From a virus: 49,472 nt of DNA. Position numbers and translations under genes: made by a program. Positions 1 through 6,183 of this stretch are shown in pieces. The stretch is taken from IMG/VR virus record IMGVR_UViG_3300020548_000018, positions 1 through 49,472 of that record. One strand, given 5' to 3'. Every line of letters starts with the position of its first letter. Position 1 is the stretch's first letter. The notes beneath the pieces are model-generated. The model saw only the letters and a program-made list of their open reading frames with translations, searched no databases and was not told the origin of the DNA.

Positions 1-2
1 TA

Positions 3-146
3 ATGGCGGATCATCTCTCTCATTATCTCCTCTGGCGGACACTGATGGATTGTCAGAGGAAAGGTATCGCCACCGAGAAAACTCTGCTTGACTTGGGCAA
101 GTATTGGTGGTATGATGGGTATGAAGGGTTTAATACGGATCACTAG
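3..146 (+). CDS. Small hypothetical protein (47 aa)
   Basis: The ATG overlaps a TAA as TAATG at the window edge, which suggests translational coupling to a gene lying to the left. The product is rich in aromatic residues (KYWWYDGYEGF near the C-terminus). No family is recognised. It heads the rightward run of very small genes. It could instead start at the ATG at 45, but the coupled start at 3 fits the packing style of the neighbours. Confidence 0.5.
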   Translation: MADHLSHYLLWRTLMDCQRKGIATEKTLLDLGKYWWYDGYEGFNTDH

Positions 147-155
147 GAGACGAAG

Positions 156-272
156 ATGGATTGGAAGCTGATTGGAGATTGTGTGGCTCTGTTCACGCTT
201 GGTTTCGCATATGGCATCTGGATCGAGTTGTATGTGGACATGGTGCGCTACCGGCGACGTTGGCGTAAGTGA
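156..272 (+). CDS. Small membrane protein (38 aa)
   Basis: The start is preceded by AGGAGACGAAG, a good ribosome-binding site. Residues about 5-25 are hydrophobic (a single membrane segment) and are followed by a basic tail (RYRRRWRK), so the C-terminus probably faces the cytoplasm. It follows the 47-codon gene by 9 bases, as in an operon. Function unknown. Confidence 0.5.
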   Translation: MDWKLIGDCVALFTLGFAYGIWIELYVDMVRYRRRWRK

Positions 273-351
273 GTCGCACCTTTAGAAAATCGGTTGATGT
301 TCGTGCGGGGGACCCGGAGCCTAGTATTATCTCCACACACCCCGACATGCC

Positions 352-382
352 CAAAAGGTCAACCACACACCTCAAAAGGTCA
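352..382. repeat. Two 10-bp direct repeats 21 bp apart
   Basis: CAAAAGGTCA occurs at 352-361 and again at 373-382, exactly two helical turns apart. The repeats lie in a gene-free gap (273-499) just upstream of the promoter at 450. The spacing would suit a DNA-binding dimer or two adjacent protomers, but two copies could also be chance. The rest of the gap holds a short AT-rich inverted repeat (GGATTT...AAATCC near 400-417) and nothing else I can name. Confidence 0.3.
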
Positions 383-449
383 CACTGACTTTACCGAATG
401 GATTTTAAAAAAATCCGCAACAAAATTTTTTGACTTTTAAAGTTCGAGC

Positions 450-478
450 TTGACTTCTTATCAAAAGAGTGGTATCAT
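450..478 (+). promoter_or_regulatory. Sigma70-like promoter (copy 1 of twin pair)
   Basis: TTGACT at 450-455, a 17-base spacer and TATCAT at 473-478 form a near-consensus host-type promoter 20 bases upstream of the gene at 500. The 33 bases from 443 to 475 are identical to 1188-1220, where the second copy has TATAAT as its -10. These are probably early promoters read by host RNA polymerase. Confidence 0.7.
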
Positions 479-499
479 AGTGATATGATGGAGGGAGAA

Positions 500-700
500 A
501 TGCGGACCTATACGAATAAGATCCTAGATCTGGTGGATGACGGACTCTATGGTCGTCTTGATCAAGCTGCACGAGACCTTATTGCATCGCTCCTTATGTA
601 TATGTCTGAGGACGATGTAAAGCAGTTCTGGATTGATTATGGTATGGACGATCCCTTTGGAGAAGACGAATTTTTTGGAGAGGAAGATGAAACTTTATAA
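500..700 (+). CDS. Acidic hypothetical protein (66 aa)
   Basis: An ATG pair at 485/488 is also in frame, but the ATG at 500 follows GGAGGGAGAA, an excellent ribosome-binding site, so I start there. The product is acidic, ending EFFGEEDETL, and the middle is likely helical. No family is recognised. Its last 14 bases overlap the next gene in another frame. It is the first gene after the promoter at 450. Confidence 0.6.
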   Translation: MRTYTNKILDLVDDGLYGRLDQAARDLIASLLMYMSEDDVKQFWIDYGMDDPFGEDEFFGEEDETL

Positions 701-1001
701 AATTTCTCAGGAAGAAAACCGTGATTATGATACCTATGATTCTGCCGTAGTCATTGCAGAGTCAGAGGATGAGGCTCGTCTTATTCATCCTTATTGGTAT
801 GGAGAATGTCCATATTTCTGGCGTGAGTCGGATGAGAAGTGGTGCTATAAGGCAGATGGTCGGGTTGTCGATACGTATGTGAAAGCAAATTATGGTACGT
901 TATCGTGGACTTCTCCAGAATTTGTTCAGGTAGAATATCTGGGCGAAGCAAAGGAAGGTTCTGTAACTTCTATCGTTTGTTCTTCTTTCAATGCAGGGTA
1001 A
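687..1001 (+). CDS. Conserved-looking small phage protein (104 aa)
   Basis: The open frame extends back to 633, but the ATG at 687 follows AGAGGAAG and gives the N-terminus MKLYKISQEENRDYDTYDSA. That pattern, followed by VVIAESEDEAR, I associate with small uncharacterised proteins of many phages in which a short beta-strand precedes an acidic helix. Aromatic residues are frequent (PYWYGECPYFWRES). Role unknown; presumably a small cytoplasmic early protein. Confidence 0.6.
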   Translation: MKLYKISQEENRDYDTYDSAVVIAESEDEARLIHPYWYGECPYFWRESDEKWCYKADGRVVDTYVKANYGTLSWTSPEFVQVEYLGEAKEGSVTSIVCSSFNAG

Positions 1002-1042
1002 GATGCAGATCGAATCTAAGCACATTTTGGAGAACTGAGAAA

Positions 1043-1198
1043 ATGTTATTCCATAGCTATTACCGTAAGGGATCCATCATAATCTATCGTAGAGACAGAG
1101 ATCATGCATGGCTTCGACCATATGATGATTTTTATGCAGGGACTTATCCTTTTTTCATTAATCGAGTTAATCGTCGCATGCGAAAAATTCGAGCTTGA
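1043..1198 (+). CDS. Small basic hypothetical protein (51 aa)
   Basis: The start at 1043 follows TTGGAGAACTGAGAAA. An in-frame start at 905 would overlap the previous gene by about 100 bases and is rejected. The product is basic (RRMRKIRA at its end) and aromatic. Its 3' end carries the second copy of the promoter repeat: the stop codon overlaps the -35 box at 1195. Function unknown. Confidence 0.5.
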   Translation: MLFHSYYRKGSIIIYRRDRDHAWLRPYDDFYAGTYPFFINRVNRRMRKIRA

Positions 1199-1223
1199 CT
1201 TCTTATCAAAAGAGTGGTATAAT
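1195..1223 (+). promoter_or_regulatory. Sigma70-like promoter (copy 2 of twin pair)
   Basis: TTGACT at 1195-1200, a 17-base spacer and a perfect TATAAT at 1218-1223. Bases 1188-1220 are identical to 443-475. It drives the run starting at 1249. Keeping the spacer identical, not only the boxes, means recent duplication or selection on the whole block. Confidence 0.75.
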
Positions 1224-1248
1224 TATTCTATGGTTGAGGAGAAGTGAG

Positions 1249-1377
1249 ATGACAGTCTTTTATTCGTATTGGTATGACAACACTCGAAATATCTCGTTCA
1301 TTCGTTATCTTAGCGAGTGCATCTGCGACGAAGCTGATATCTCCTACTGGGCAGTTCCCGGGACGTTGGAGGACTAA
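1249..1377 (+). CDS. Small protein with C-terminal YWxVPGTLED (42 aa), tandem paralogue A
   Basis: The ATG at 1249 follows TTGAGGAGAAGTGAG. The C-terminus SYWAVPGTLED nearly matches the SYWIVPGTLED of the next gene, so the two look like a tandem duplication whose N-terminal halves have diverged. In both genes the codons for T-L-E-D contain GGAGG, which serves as the ribosome-binding site of the gene behind. Function unknown. Confidence 0.55.
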   Translation: MTVFYSYWYDNTRNISFIRYLSECICDEADISYWAVPGTLED

Positions 1378-1378
1378 G

Positions 1379-1522
1379 ATGATTGTCGTTTATTGGCAGT
1401 CGGTGTATATCTGTCCTGGCATGTTTGGTCATGCCTTTTATTTCACCGAACAGGATATGGCTCCCTATGATGAGAGCACCGATCACTCTTATTGGATTGT
1501 TCCGGGAACACTGGAGGACTAA
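1379..1522 (+). CDS. Small protein with C-terminal YWxVPGTLED (47 aa), tandem paralogue B
   Basis: It starts at 1379, one base after the upstream stop, with GGAGGACTAAG as its ribosome-binding site. An in-frame start at 1274 would lie inside the upstream gene. The N-terminal half (MIVVYWQSVYICPGMFGHAF) is hydrophobic and aromatic and differs from paralogue A, while the C-terminal SYWIVPGTLED is shared. No known family is recognised. Confidence 0.55.
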   Translation: MIVVYWQSVYICPGMFGHAFYFTEQDMAPYDESTDHSYWIVPGTLED

Positions 1523-1774
1523 ATGGAATTCTATTCACGAGACACCACGGATCGGTGGATTGAGATCAGAGAAGATCTTTATACCCGACTGCAGGAAGCC
1601 AAGGAATATGCAGAACGTCTCAAGAAGCACGTTGCATTTGACCCCTATGATGGGGGACTTAATGACGGCGAATTGAATGCAGTTCGAGAAGAGATCGAAT
1701 TTCTGCAGGGAATCATTGATAAGATCGATCGATCGTCAATGCGACGTCGCATTGATAAGATCGAGAGATCATAA
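1523..1774 (+). CDS. Coiled-coil hypothetical protein (83 aa)
   Basis: The ATG follows the preceding TAA directly, with GGAGG supplied by the end of the upstream gene. The product is highly charged and helical: heptad-like stretches run over residues 15-40 and 50-82 (basic end MRRRIDKIERS). It shares a TAATG overlap with the next gene. No catalytic motif is visible. Confidence 0.6.
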   Translation: MEFYSRDTTDRWIEIREDLYTRLQEAKEYAERLKKHVAFDPYDGGLNDGELNAVREEIEFLQGIIDKIDRSSMRRRIDKIERS

Positions 1775-2004
1775 TGACAAAGGACCAACTATTATGTAAG
1801 GGCATTCGTGCAGATCGTATTGAGATTGAAGCACAGATATCGGATCTTGAGTCTGATCTTAATAGCCTGCAGCAACTTTGTCCCCATATAAATGCTACTA
1901 AGACCTATAAGTCTTCCAGCGGGAATTATGATCCCTCTATGGATCGTCAATGGTTTGAATATGAATGTCCTGATTGTGGAAAGCGATGGACGGAGGATAA
2001 GTGA
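1774..2004 (+). CDS. Small zinc-ribbon-like protein (76 aa)
   Basis: Residues 1-35 look like a helical coil. Two cysteine pairs or near-pairs follow: CPH at about residue 36 and CPDCGKRW near the C-terminus. Together they could bind one zinc ion, as in small treble-clef or zinc-ribbon proteins. It could bind nucleic acid or a host protein, but no specific family is recognised. Its start overlaps the upstream stop (TAATG). Confidence 0.6.
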   Translation: MTKDQLLCKGIRADRIEIEAQISDLESDLNSLQQLCPHINATKTYKSSSGNYDPSMDRQWFEYECPDCGKRWTEDK

Positions 2005-2279
2005 TGCACAATCTTACAATCATAAAGTCTCCTACCATTAAGGCTGACTTCTCAGCCGATCAGTGGGAACTGTTTACAATGTCTTTCCCTCGGGATGAAA
2101 TTGAGTCCATAGCAAATAGACTGAACAATGAACTAGAAGACTATGTCAATAATGGCTATACCATACAAGAGACTCTTAGTGGTATGCATGATATTATGAA
2201 GAAGTTTAGTAAATATGGTGCCTATGACTCAGAACCTATTCGCTTTCTTGAACGTGTACTAGAGGAGATCTATAAGTGA
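2004..2279 (+). CDS. Hypothetical protein (91 aa)
   Basis: GTG at 2001 and ATG at 2004 are both possible. The ATG lies 7 bases after GGAGG (1992-1996) and overlaps the preceding TGA, so I prefer it. The product is acidic and mostly helical, with no membrane segment and no recognised motif. It belongs to the tightly coupled run that continues to 3310. Confidence 0.55.
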   Translation: MHNLTIIKSPTIKADFSADQWELFTMSFPRDEIESIANRLNNELEDYVNNGYTIQETLSGMHDIMKKFSKYGAYDSEPIRFLERVLEEIYK

Positions 2280-2578
2280 TGAAACTATCTTTAGAATTAA
2301 ATTATGAAGCCTATGATGATGCCTTCCTTCAGATGCTCTATGAAGGATATGAAGCCTGTTACTATTCGTTTGTTGAAGATAGTAATAAAATGGCTCGAGA
2401 TCCAGCACGTTATGAATATCTTGCAGAAGATGTTCTACACAATGCTGCTGTCTGTGGTGCATATGAAACTCTGGCCGAACACTATACTGCTGGGGACGGT
2501 CATAAGCGTAAGCTACAGGCCATCCGTGATCGTATTGAATATGGGCAGAAACTCGTCAAGGGTATGAGTAATGGATAG
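2279..2578 (+). CDS. Acidic helical hypothetical protein (99 aa)
   Basis: The start at 2279 follows GAGGAGATCTATAAGTG. The product is rich in tyrosine and acidic residues in the first half (YEGYEACYYSF) and helical after that. Its 3' end overlaps the next gene by 8 bases. Not recognised. Confidence 0.55.
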   Translation: MKLSLELNYEAYDDAFLQMLYEGYEACYYSFVEDSNKMARDPARYEYLAEDVLHNAAVCGAYETLAEHYTAGDGHKRKLQAIRDRIEYGQKLVKGMSNG

Positions 2579-2807
2579 AGAGTTAGTAGTTATCGTTATT
2601 GGAGCGATAGCTATTGCAATAATAATGACTTTTGTCATTACCATTGGCGGTGATCGGCAGGAATGGCTTGATCAACATTGTAAGGTTATTCATCGAAATC
2701 CCGATCGCACCGTCATGGAATATGACGTATCTCTTAAAATGGTGATGCCCAAAACTTATTTTGGGCGAGTGTTCTATGAATGTGATGATGGAGAATGGCA
2801 TGACTGA
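2571..2807 (+). CDS. Single-pass membrane protein (78 aa)
   Basis: Residues 5-26 (VVIVIGAIAIAIIMTFVITI) form a strong N-terminal membrane helix or uncleaved signal anchor. A soluble 50-residue domain with two cysteines follows. Topology is probably N-in with the soluble part outside. No family is recognised. Confidence 0.6.
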   Translation: MDRELVVIVIGAIAIAIIMTFVITIGGDRQEWLDQHCKVIHRNPDRTVMEYDVSLKMVMPKTYFGRVFYECDDGEWHD

Positions 2808-2988
2808 TTTTACTACGCTTACTGATAAACAACTAACCGAGGAAATGGATCGTCTCTGGCGCCAGCATATGTATTATATGGCTGCTGAAGGTAATTGGAA
2901 TCAAGAGGCTGCTGCTCGTGGAGCCAATGAAAAGGAATACTGGGCTTGTGTCGATGAATGCCATAAACGTGGTCTTGAATCGCTATGA
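2800..2988 (+). CDS. Hypothetical protein (62 aa)
   Basis: Several in-frame ATGs lie upstream (2776, 2785), but the one at 2800 is best placed behind GGAG and overlaps the previous gene by only 8 bases. The product (MTDFTTLTDKQLTEEMDRL at its start) looks like a short amphipathic helical protein with two cysteines. Unrecognised. Confidence 0.5.
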   Translation: MTDFTTLTDKQLTEEMDRLWRQHMYYMAAEGNWNQEAAARGANEKEYWACVDECHKRGLESL

Positions 2989-3200
2989 TCTCCTTTGAGG
3001 ATACCAGAGAATACGAATTCGTGTCGGAGGATCCGGTAACTATTTCGGACGGTTTGGCTGTTTGTCAAACCGCTTCTTTGGAGATTTCGAAGAAGGTTCC
3101 TTCGAACGTAACTGAACTTATTGCCTTCTGTATGAATAGAGGGTATATTAAGGTTAAAGTGAATAAACTAAAGAAACGTAGAGATTGGATTAAGCTATGA
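2985..3200 (+). CDS. Hypothetical protein (71 aa)
   Basis: It overlaps the previous stop as ATGA. It has an acidic N-terminus (ISFEDTREYEFVSEDP) and a basic C-terminus (KVNKLKKRRDWIKL), so it is strongly bipolar and might bind nucleic acid through the tail. No known family is recognised. Confidence 0.55.
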   Translation: MISFEDTREYEFVSEDPVTISDGLAVCQTASLEISKKVPSNVTELIAFCMNRGYIKVKVNKLKKRRDWIKL

Positions 3201-3310
3201 CTGATAACGAAAAGATTGAAGCTAAGATCGCTGCTATGGAAATGCTTATGATCCATGGGTATATTTCTCTTTCTAAGTATCTGGAGTTTCTTCGGAGTGT
3301 AAATAAGTAG
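3197..3310 (+). CDS. Very small hypothetical protein (37 aa)
   Basis: The start overlaps the previous stop as ATGA. The sequence MTDNEKIEAKIAAMEML continues through a short second helix to SVNK. It is a likely two-helix peptide at the end of the overlapping run. Its main support is the coupling. Confidence 0.45.
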   Translation: MTDNEKIEAKIAAMEMLMIHGYISLSKYLEFLRSVNK

Positions 3311-3341
3311 ACCGTCTCTTTAAACAGCGAAAGCCTATATA

Positions 3342-3524
3342 ATGAGTGATTTTATTTTTAGTAAAAAGTTCCATCTTTGGATGATGTGGATTAATGGTTT
3401 CTTTGTATTGTGTAATGCATTGCTAATGTATGTTGCAGATTATCCTACTGTAAATTTTATGTGTGCTCTAATTTCTCTATTAGGGTTTTCCGCATCATAT
3501 GTTATGTATAAAACTCAATCTTAA
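3342..3524 (+). CDS. Two-pass membrane protein (60 aa)
   Basis: Hydrophobic stretches at about residues 12-30 and 37-56 predict a small hairpin inner-membrane protein. The ribosome-binding site is weak: the upstream sequence is GCGAAAGCCTATATA. A holin would be of this size and shape, but so are many early phage membrane proteins, so I do not assign that role. Confidence 0.5.
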   Translation: MSDFIFSKKFHLWMMWINGFFVLCNALLMYVADYPTVNFMCALISLLGFSASYVMYKTQS

Positions 3525-3540
3525 ACATAAGGAATAGTAA

Positions 3541-3723
3541 ATGACAAACGCTCATTATTATGTTTTAATGCATAAGAAAAAGGGTTTGGTTCTTGGTTTC
3601 TATTCTTCAATAGAAGAAGCAGAATCAGCTAAACAGATTTTTTCTAGCCTAAATTCAAATGAATACGTACCCCTCAGTGAGATGGAAATTATAGAAACGA
3701 ATTCAACCCTACAAAAGATTTAA
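3541..3723 (+). CDS. Hypothetical protein (60 aa)
   Basis: It follows AAGGAATAGTAA. MTNAHYYVLMHKKKGLVLGF suggests a small beta-alpha-beta fold in which a strand pair is followed by a helix with EEAESAKQIF. It resembles small proteins of the SPOR- or YCII-like size class, but I cannot assign it. Confidence 0.5.
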   Translation: MTNAHYYVLMHKKKGLVLGFYSSIEEAESAKQIFSSLNSNEYVPLSEMEIIETNSTLQKI

Positions 3724-3734
3724 AAGGAACTCGT

Positions 3735-3920
3735 ATGGCAAAGGCAACTAAAAAATATAATCAGTCTAATTTGTTCGAGTTTAAGCCAGCCAATGATATT
3801 TCAGAAGAAGAAATTATTGAGTTGTCTAATCTTATTCGTATTGGCGTTTCTGGAGAAATTTTAAACAAAGCTTCTGACAATCTCAAGAAACATTTTGTTG
3901 AGGTTAAGAAGGCAGCATAA
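3735..3920 (+). CDS. Hypothetical protein (61 aa)
   Basis: The start follows AAAAGGAACTCGT. The N-terminus is basic (MAKATKKYNQSN) and the remainder is a likely helical bundle. No family is recognised. It is codirectional with neighbours on both sides, with gaps of about 10 bases. Confidence 0.5.
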   Translation: MAKATKKYNQSNLFEFKPANDISEEEIIELSNLIRIGVSGEILNKASDNLKKHFVEVKKAA

Positions 3921-3930
3921 AGGATATAAT

Positions 3931-4056
3931 ATGTTTTTTGACCCAAAGCTTGTTGTAGTTGTTTTACTACTAGTGGGCACCTTTCAGCCTCGAGCAGCTT
4001 TTGCTCTATTGGCTGGTTGGTTTCTATATCATAATTGGCATGCCTTTTTTGTATAA
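3931..4056 (+). CDS. Very small membrane protein (41 aa)
   Basis: The start at 3931 follows AAAGGATATAAT. Residues 7-33 are almost entirely hydrophobic (LVVVVLLLVG, then AAFALLAGWFL), giving one or two short membrane segments. It sits next to the small exported proteins that follow. Confidence 0.5.
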   Translation: MFFDPKLVVVVLLLVGTFQPRAAFALLAGWFLYHNWHAFFV

Positions 4057-4065
4057 GGAGCGAAA

Positions 4066-4218
4066 ATGAAACTCGTTGCAGCTATTGTCTATATGTGCAT
4101 TGCGGGAATGTGTACCGAGCAACATGTAGAAATTGAATCTAAAGCATGTAAGATTGGTCCTCTACATGGTAAAGTAATGGGGGCTGAAGCTAAATTTGGT
4201 ATACGTTGTCAGGGATGA
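4066..4218 (+). CDS. Small cysteine-containing exported peptide (50 aa)
   Basis: The start follows AAGGAGCGAAA. The N-terminus (MKLVAAIVYMCIAGMCTEQ) looks like a signal peptide, and four cysteines follow a pattern suited to disulphides in the periplasm. Its stop overlaps the next gene's ATG (ATGA). Unknown role. Confidence 0.5.
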   Translation: MKLVAAIVYMCIAGMCTEQHVEIESKACKIGPLHGKVMGAEAKFGIRCQG

Positions 4219-4448
4219 TTCAATATATACCAGTCATATTAATTTGTAATTCTATGCTTTCCGATTTTGAATGTAAAGAAGGTGGTCGAGATACAACAAT
4301 TATCATGGGAGAAATACAAAACACTCCAATGAGTTGTGCAAAAGAAGGCTATGAAAGAATAGCAAAGAGTGCTCTTGCTCCGAGGCAAGGCGATATCTTT
4401 TATGTCAAAGTGAAATGTGTTCCAAGGGATATGAGTCGTGAGCGCTGA
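4215..4448 (+). CDS. Small cysteine-containing exported protein (77 aa)
   Basis: A TTG at 4206 is in frame, but the ATG at 4215 overlaps the previous stop and is preferred. A short hydrophobic N-terminus (MIQYIPVILICNSML) precedes a segment with four cysteines (DFECKEGG, MSCAKEG, VKCVP). It resembles its upstream neighbour in design, and the pair may be an old duplication. Function unknown. Confidence 0.5.
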   Translation: MIQYIPVILICNSMLSDFECKEGGRDTTIIMGEIQNTPMSCAKEGYERIAKSALAPRQGDIFYVKVKCVPRDMSRER

Positions 4449-4758
4449 AGTTATACCTTTTCCTAAAACCAAAAAGCAGTTAGAGTTAGAAACTATGAAA
4501 GACTTTGTCAGTAAGGCAAAGACTATCATTGCACGTAGTATTGCCGAAGAAATGAAGCAATACGATGTACCTAATGTAATGGGTGTTCCTGTAGAAGAGC
4601 CAAAAACTCGTCAACAATATCAAAACATTCTAAAACAGTTTCTTGAACCAGAAGATTATCAAGATATTCTTTGCGGTATTTTAGATAAAGAACATTATGA
4701 TAGTCTTGAGCGACCACTTCAAAAGATTATTGATGCATATTACTCGTTCTCATCATGA
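4438..4758 (+). CDS. Hypothetical protein, GTG start (106 aa)
   Basis: The frame begins with GTG at 4438, about 9 bases after AAGGGAT, and overlaps the upstream gene by 11 bases. The product starts MSAEVIPFPKTKKQLELE and is charged and helical, with KQFLEPEDYQDIL in the middle. No family is recognised. An in-frame ATG at 4495 would give a shorter form. Confidence 0.5.
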   Translation: MSAEVIPFPKTKKQLELETMKDFVSKAKTIIARSIAEEMKQYDVPNVMGVPVEEPKTRQQYQNILKQFLEPEDYQDILCGILDKEHYDSLERPLQKIIDAYYSFSS

Positions 4759-4937
4759 CTGAGAAAAAAAGAATTTGGTTAGAATTATTGCTCATGTGCG
4801 GATATTTGATTATCCCATATTTCGATGCAATATATATAACACAGAAGATGAAGGACTCTGGCACCTTAATGGAAGTCCAGTGTCACGATGACCCTAAAAA
4901 TTGTTGGATTCAAGTCAAGGATAAACGACATGAATGA
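4755..4937 (+). CDS. Single-pass membrane protein (60 aa)
   Basis: It overlaps the previous stop as ATGA. Residues 7-29 (WLELLLMCGYLIIPYFDAIYI) form one membrane segment, followed by a soluble tail with two cysteines that would lie in the periplasm if the N-terminus is inside. Unknown. Confidence 0.5.
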   Translation: MTEKKRIWLELLLMCGYLIIPYFDAIYITQKMKDSGTLMEVQCHDDPKNCWIQVKDKRHE

Positions 4938-5142
4938 ATGGCAGTATACTAATCAATTTTTTCTCGAAGGTAAAACGCATTATGTAGAGGGAGGGTCTAT
5001 AAAGGATTGTCCCTATAATTATCTTTCCGTAGATCAGAGCAACGAGAGGCTAGTTCAGTCGGAACACTATCGTGAACGAGAGTGGTATGCTGGGTTCCAT
5101 CAGGGTTTTCAGGACTCTCTCGAAGCCAAAAAGATCGCTTGA
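4930..5142 (+). CDS. Hypothetical protein (70 aa)
   Basis: The open frame extends to 4888, but the ATG at 4930 follows AAGGATAAACGAC and overlaps the upstream gene by only 8 bases. The product begins MNEWQYTNQFFLEGKTHYVE and contains a tyrosine/tryptophan-rich stretch (EREWYAGFHQGFQ). The stop lies inside the -35 region of the next promoter. Unrecognised. Confidence 0.5.
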   Translation: MNEWQYTNQFFLEGKTHYVEGGSIKDCPYNYLSVDQSNERLVQSEHYREREWYAGFHQGFQDSLEAKKIA

Positions 5143-5167
5143 CTTTTTTAAAATATCGAGCTATACT
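5139..5167 (+). promoter_or_regulatory. Sigma70-like promoter of the DUF932 gene
   Basis: TTGACT at 5139-5144, a 17-base spacer and TATACT at 5162-5167, with a ribosome-binding site (AAGGAGAAGTAAA) just before the gene at 5202. The spacer contains TATCGAGC, echoing the TTCGAGC that precedes the twin promoters. Confidence 0.7.
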
Positions 5168-5201
5168 ATGTATATGATGGTTGATGTGAAGGAGAAGTAA
5201 A

Positions 5202-6182
5202 ATGGCTCATGAAATCGAATTCGTTGATGGTGTCGCTCAGATGGCTTATGCTGGCGATGTTCCGTGGCATGGTCTTGGTGTTAAGGTTCTCGGGGATCTC
5301 ACCCCGGAACAGATGTTGGAAGCTGCTGGTCTCAATTGGGAAGTCCAGAAGTTTCCTACTTTTGCTATTCTGGATGAAAACGATCCGGATAGTGTAATGG
5401 AGACAGGTCAGTCTGCTCTTGTTCGTATGAAGGACAAGAAGATGCTTGACGTTGTCTCTGACGACTGGAACCCCGTGCAGAATGCAGAGGCGTTCGACTT
5501 CTTTAATGAGTTTGTGATGGCTGGCGATATGGAGATGCATACCGCTGGTTCGCTAAAGGGAGGTCAGATCGTTTGGGGTCTCGCAAAGATCAAGGAATCT
5601 TTCGAGCTTTTCAAAGGAGATCAAATTGACTCTTATCTTCTATTTTCTAATTTCCACAAGTATGGTTTCTCTACTGACGTTCGGTTTACGCCGATCCGAG
5701 TCGTTTGCAACAATACGCTCTCGCTCTCGCTCAGTTCGAAGGTAGAGCGTATGGTCAAGATTTCCCATCGTAAGCAGTTTAACCCTGCTAACGTGAAGGA
5801 TATGCTTGGCATTGCAACCGACAAGCTCCAGAAGTATAAGGAGATGGCTCAGTTCCTTGGTTCGAAGAAGGCCAAGACTGAAACGATCGTCGAGTACTTC
5901 GAGCGTATCTTCCCGCTGGCTGGTGCTACTTCGGAAGATAAGGTTGAGGGTAAGCGTTCGAAGAATGCCAATATGGCTCTCGGTATTCTCGACACTCAGC
6001 CTGGTAGCGAATTCGCTCAGGGCAGCTGGTGGCAGCCTTTTAACGCTGTTACGTTTATGACCGATCACGTTCTCGGTCGTACGGCTGACACTCGAATGCA
6101 GTCGGCTTGGTATGGCTACAACAAGGGTCTCAAGACTAAGGCTCTTGAGCTTGCAGTAGAAATGGCCGAACAAGCGGCATAA
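5202..6182 (+). CDS. DUF932-family protein (326 aa)
   Basis: The N-terminus (MAHEIEFVDGVAQMAYAGDV, then PWHGLGVKV) and overall layout match the DUF932 / phage-plasmid protein family (TIGR03299 type), usually 300-400 residues. The PWHGLG motif, the central VRFTPIRVVCNNTLSL segment and the SWWQPFNAVTFMTDH stretch near the C-terminus are characteristic. The biochemical role is not established; members are common in phages and plasmids and some are suspected to act in DNA metabolism. It has its own strong promoter and terminator, so it is probably an abundant early protein. Arginine codons are mostly CGT. Confidence 0.85.
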   Translation: MAHEIEFVDGVAQMAYAGDVPWHGLGVKVLGDLTPEQMLEAAGLNWEVQKFPTFAILDENDPDSVMETGQSALVRMKDKKMLDVVSDDWNPVQNAEAFDFFNEFVMAGDMEMHTAGSLKGGQIVWGLAKIKESFELFKGDQIDSYLLFSNFHKYGFSTDVRFTPIRVVCNNTLSLSLSSKVERMVKISHRKQFNPANVKDMLGIATDKLQKYKEMAQFLGSKKAKTETIVEYFERIFPLAGATSEDKVEGKRSKNANMALGILDTQPGSEFAQGSWWQPFNAVTFMTDHVLGRTADTRMQSAWYGYNKGLKTKALELAVEMAEQAA

Positions 6183-6183
6183 G

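Noticed and set aside
3338-3343. TATAAT overlapping the start codon at 3342
   Set aside because: No -35 box at the proper distance, and the transcript would be leaderless; probably chance.
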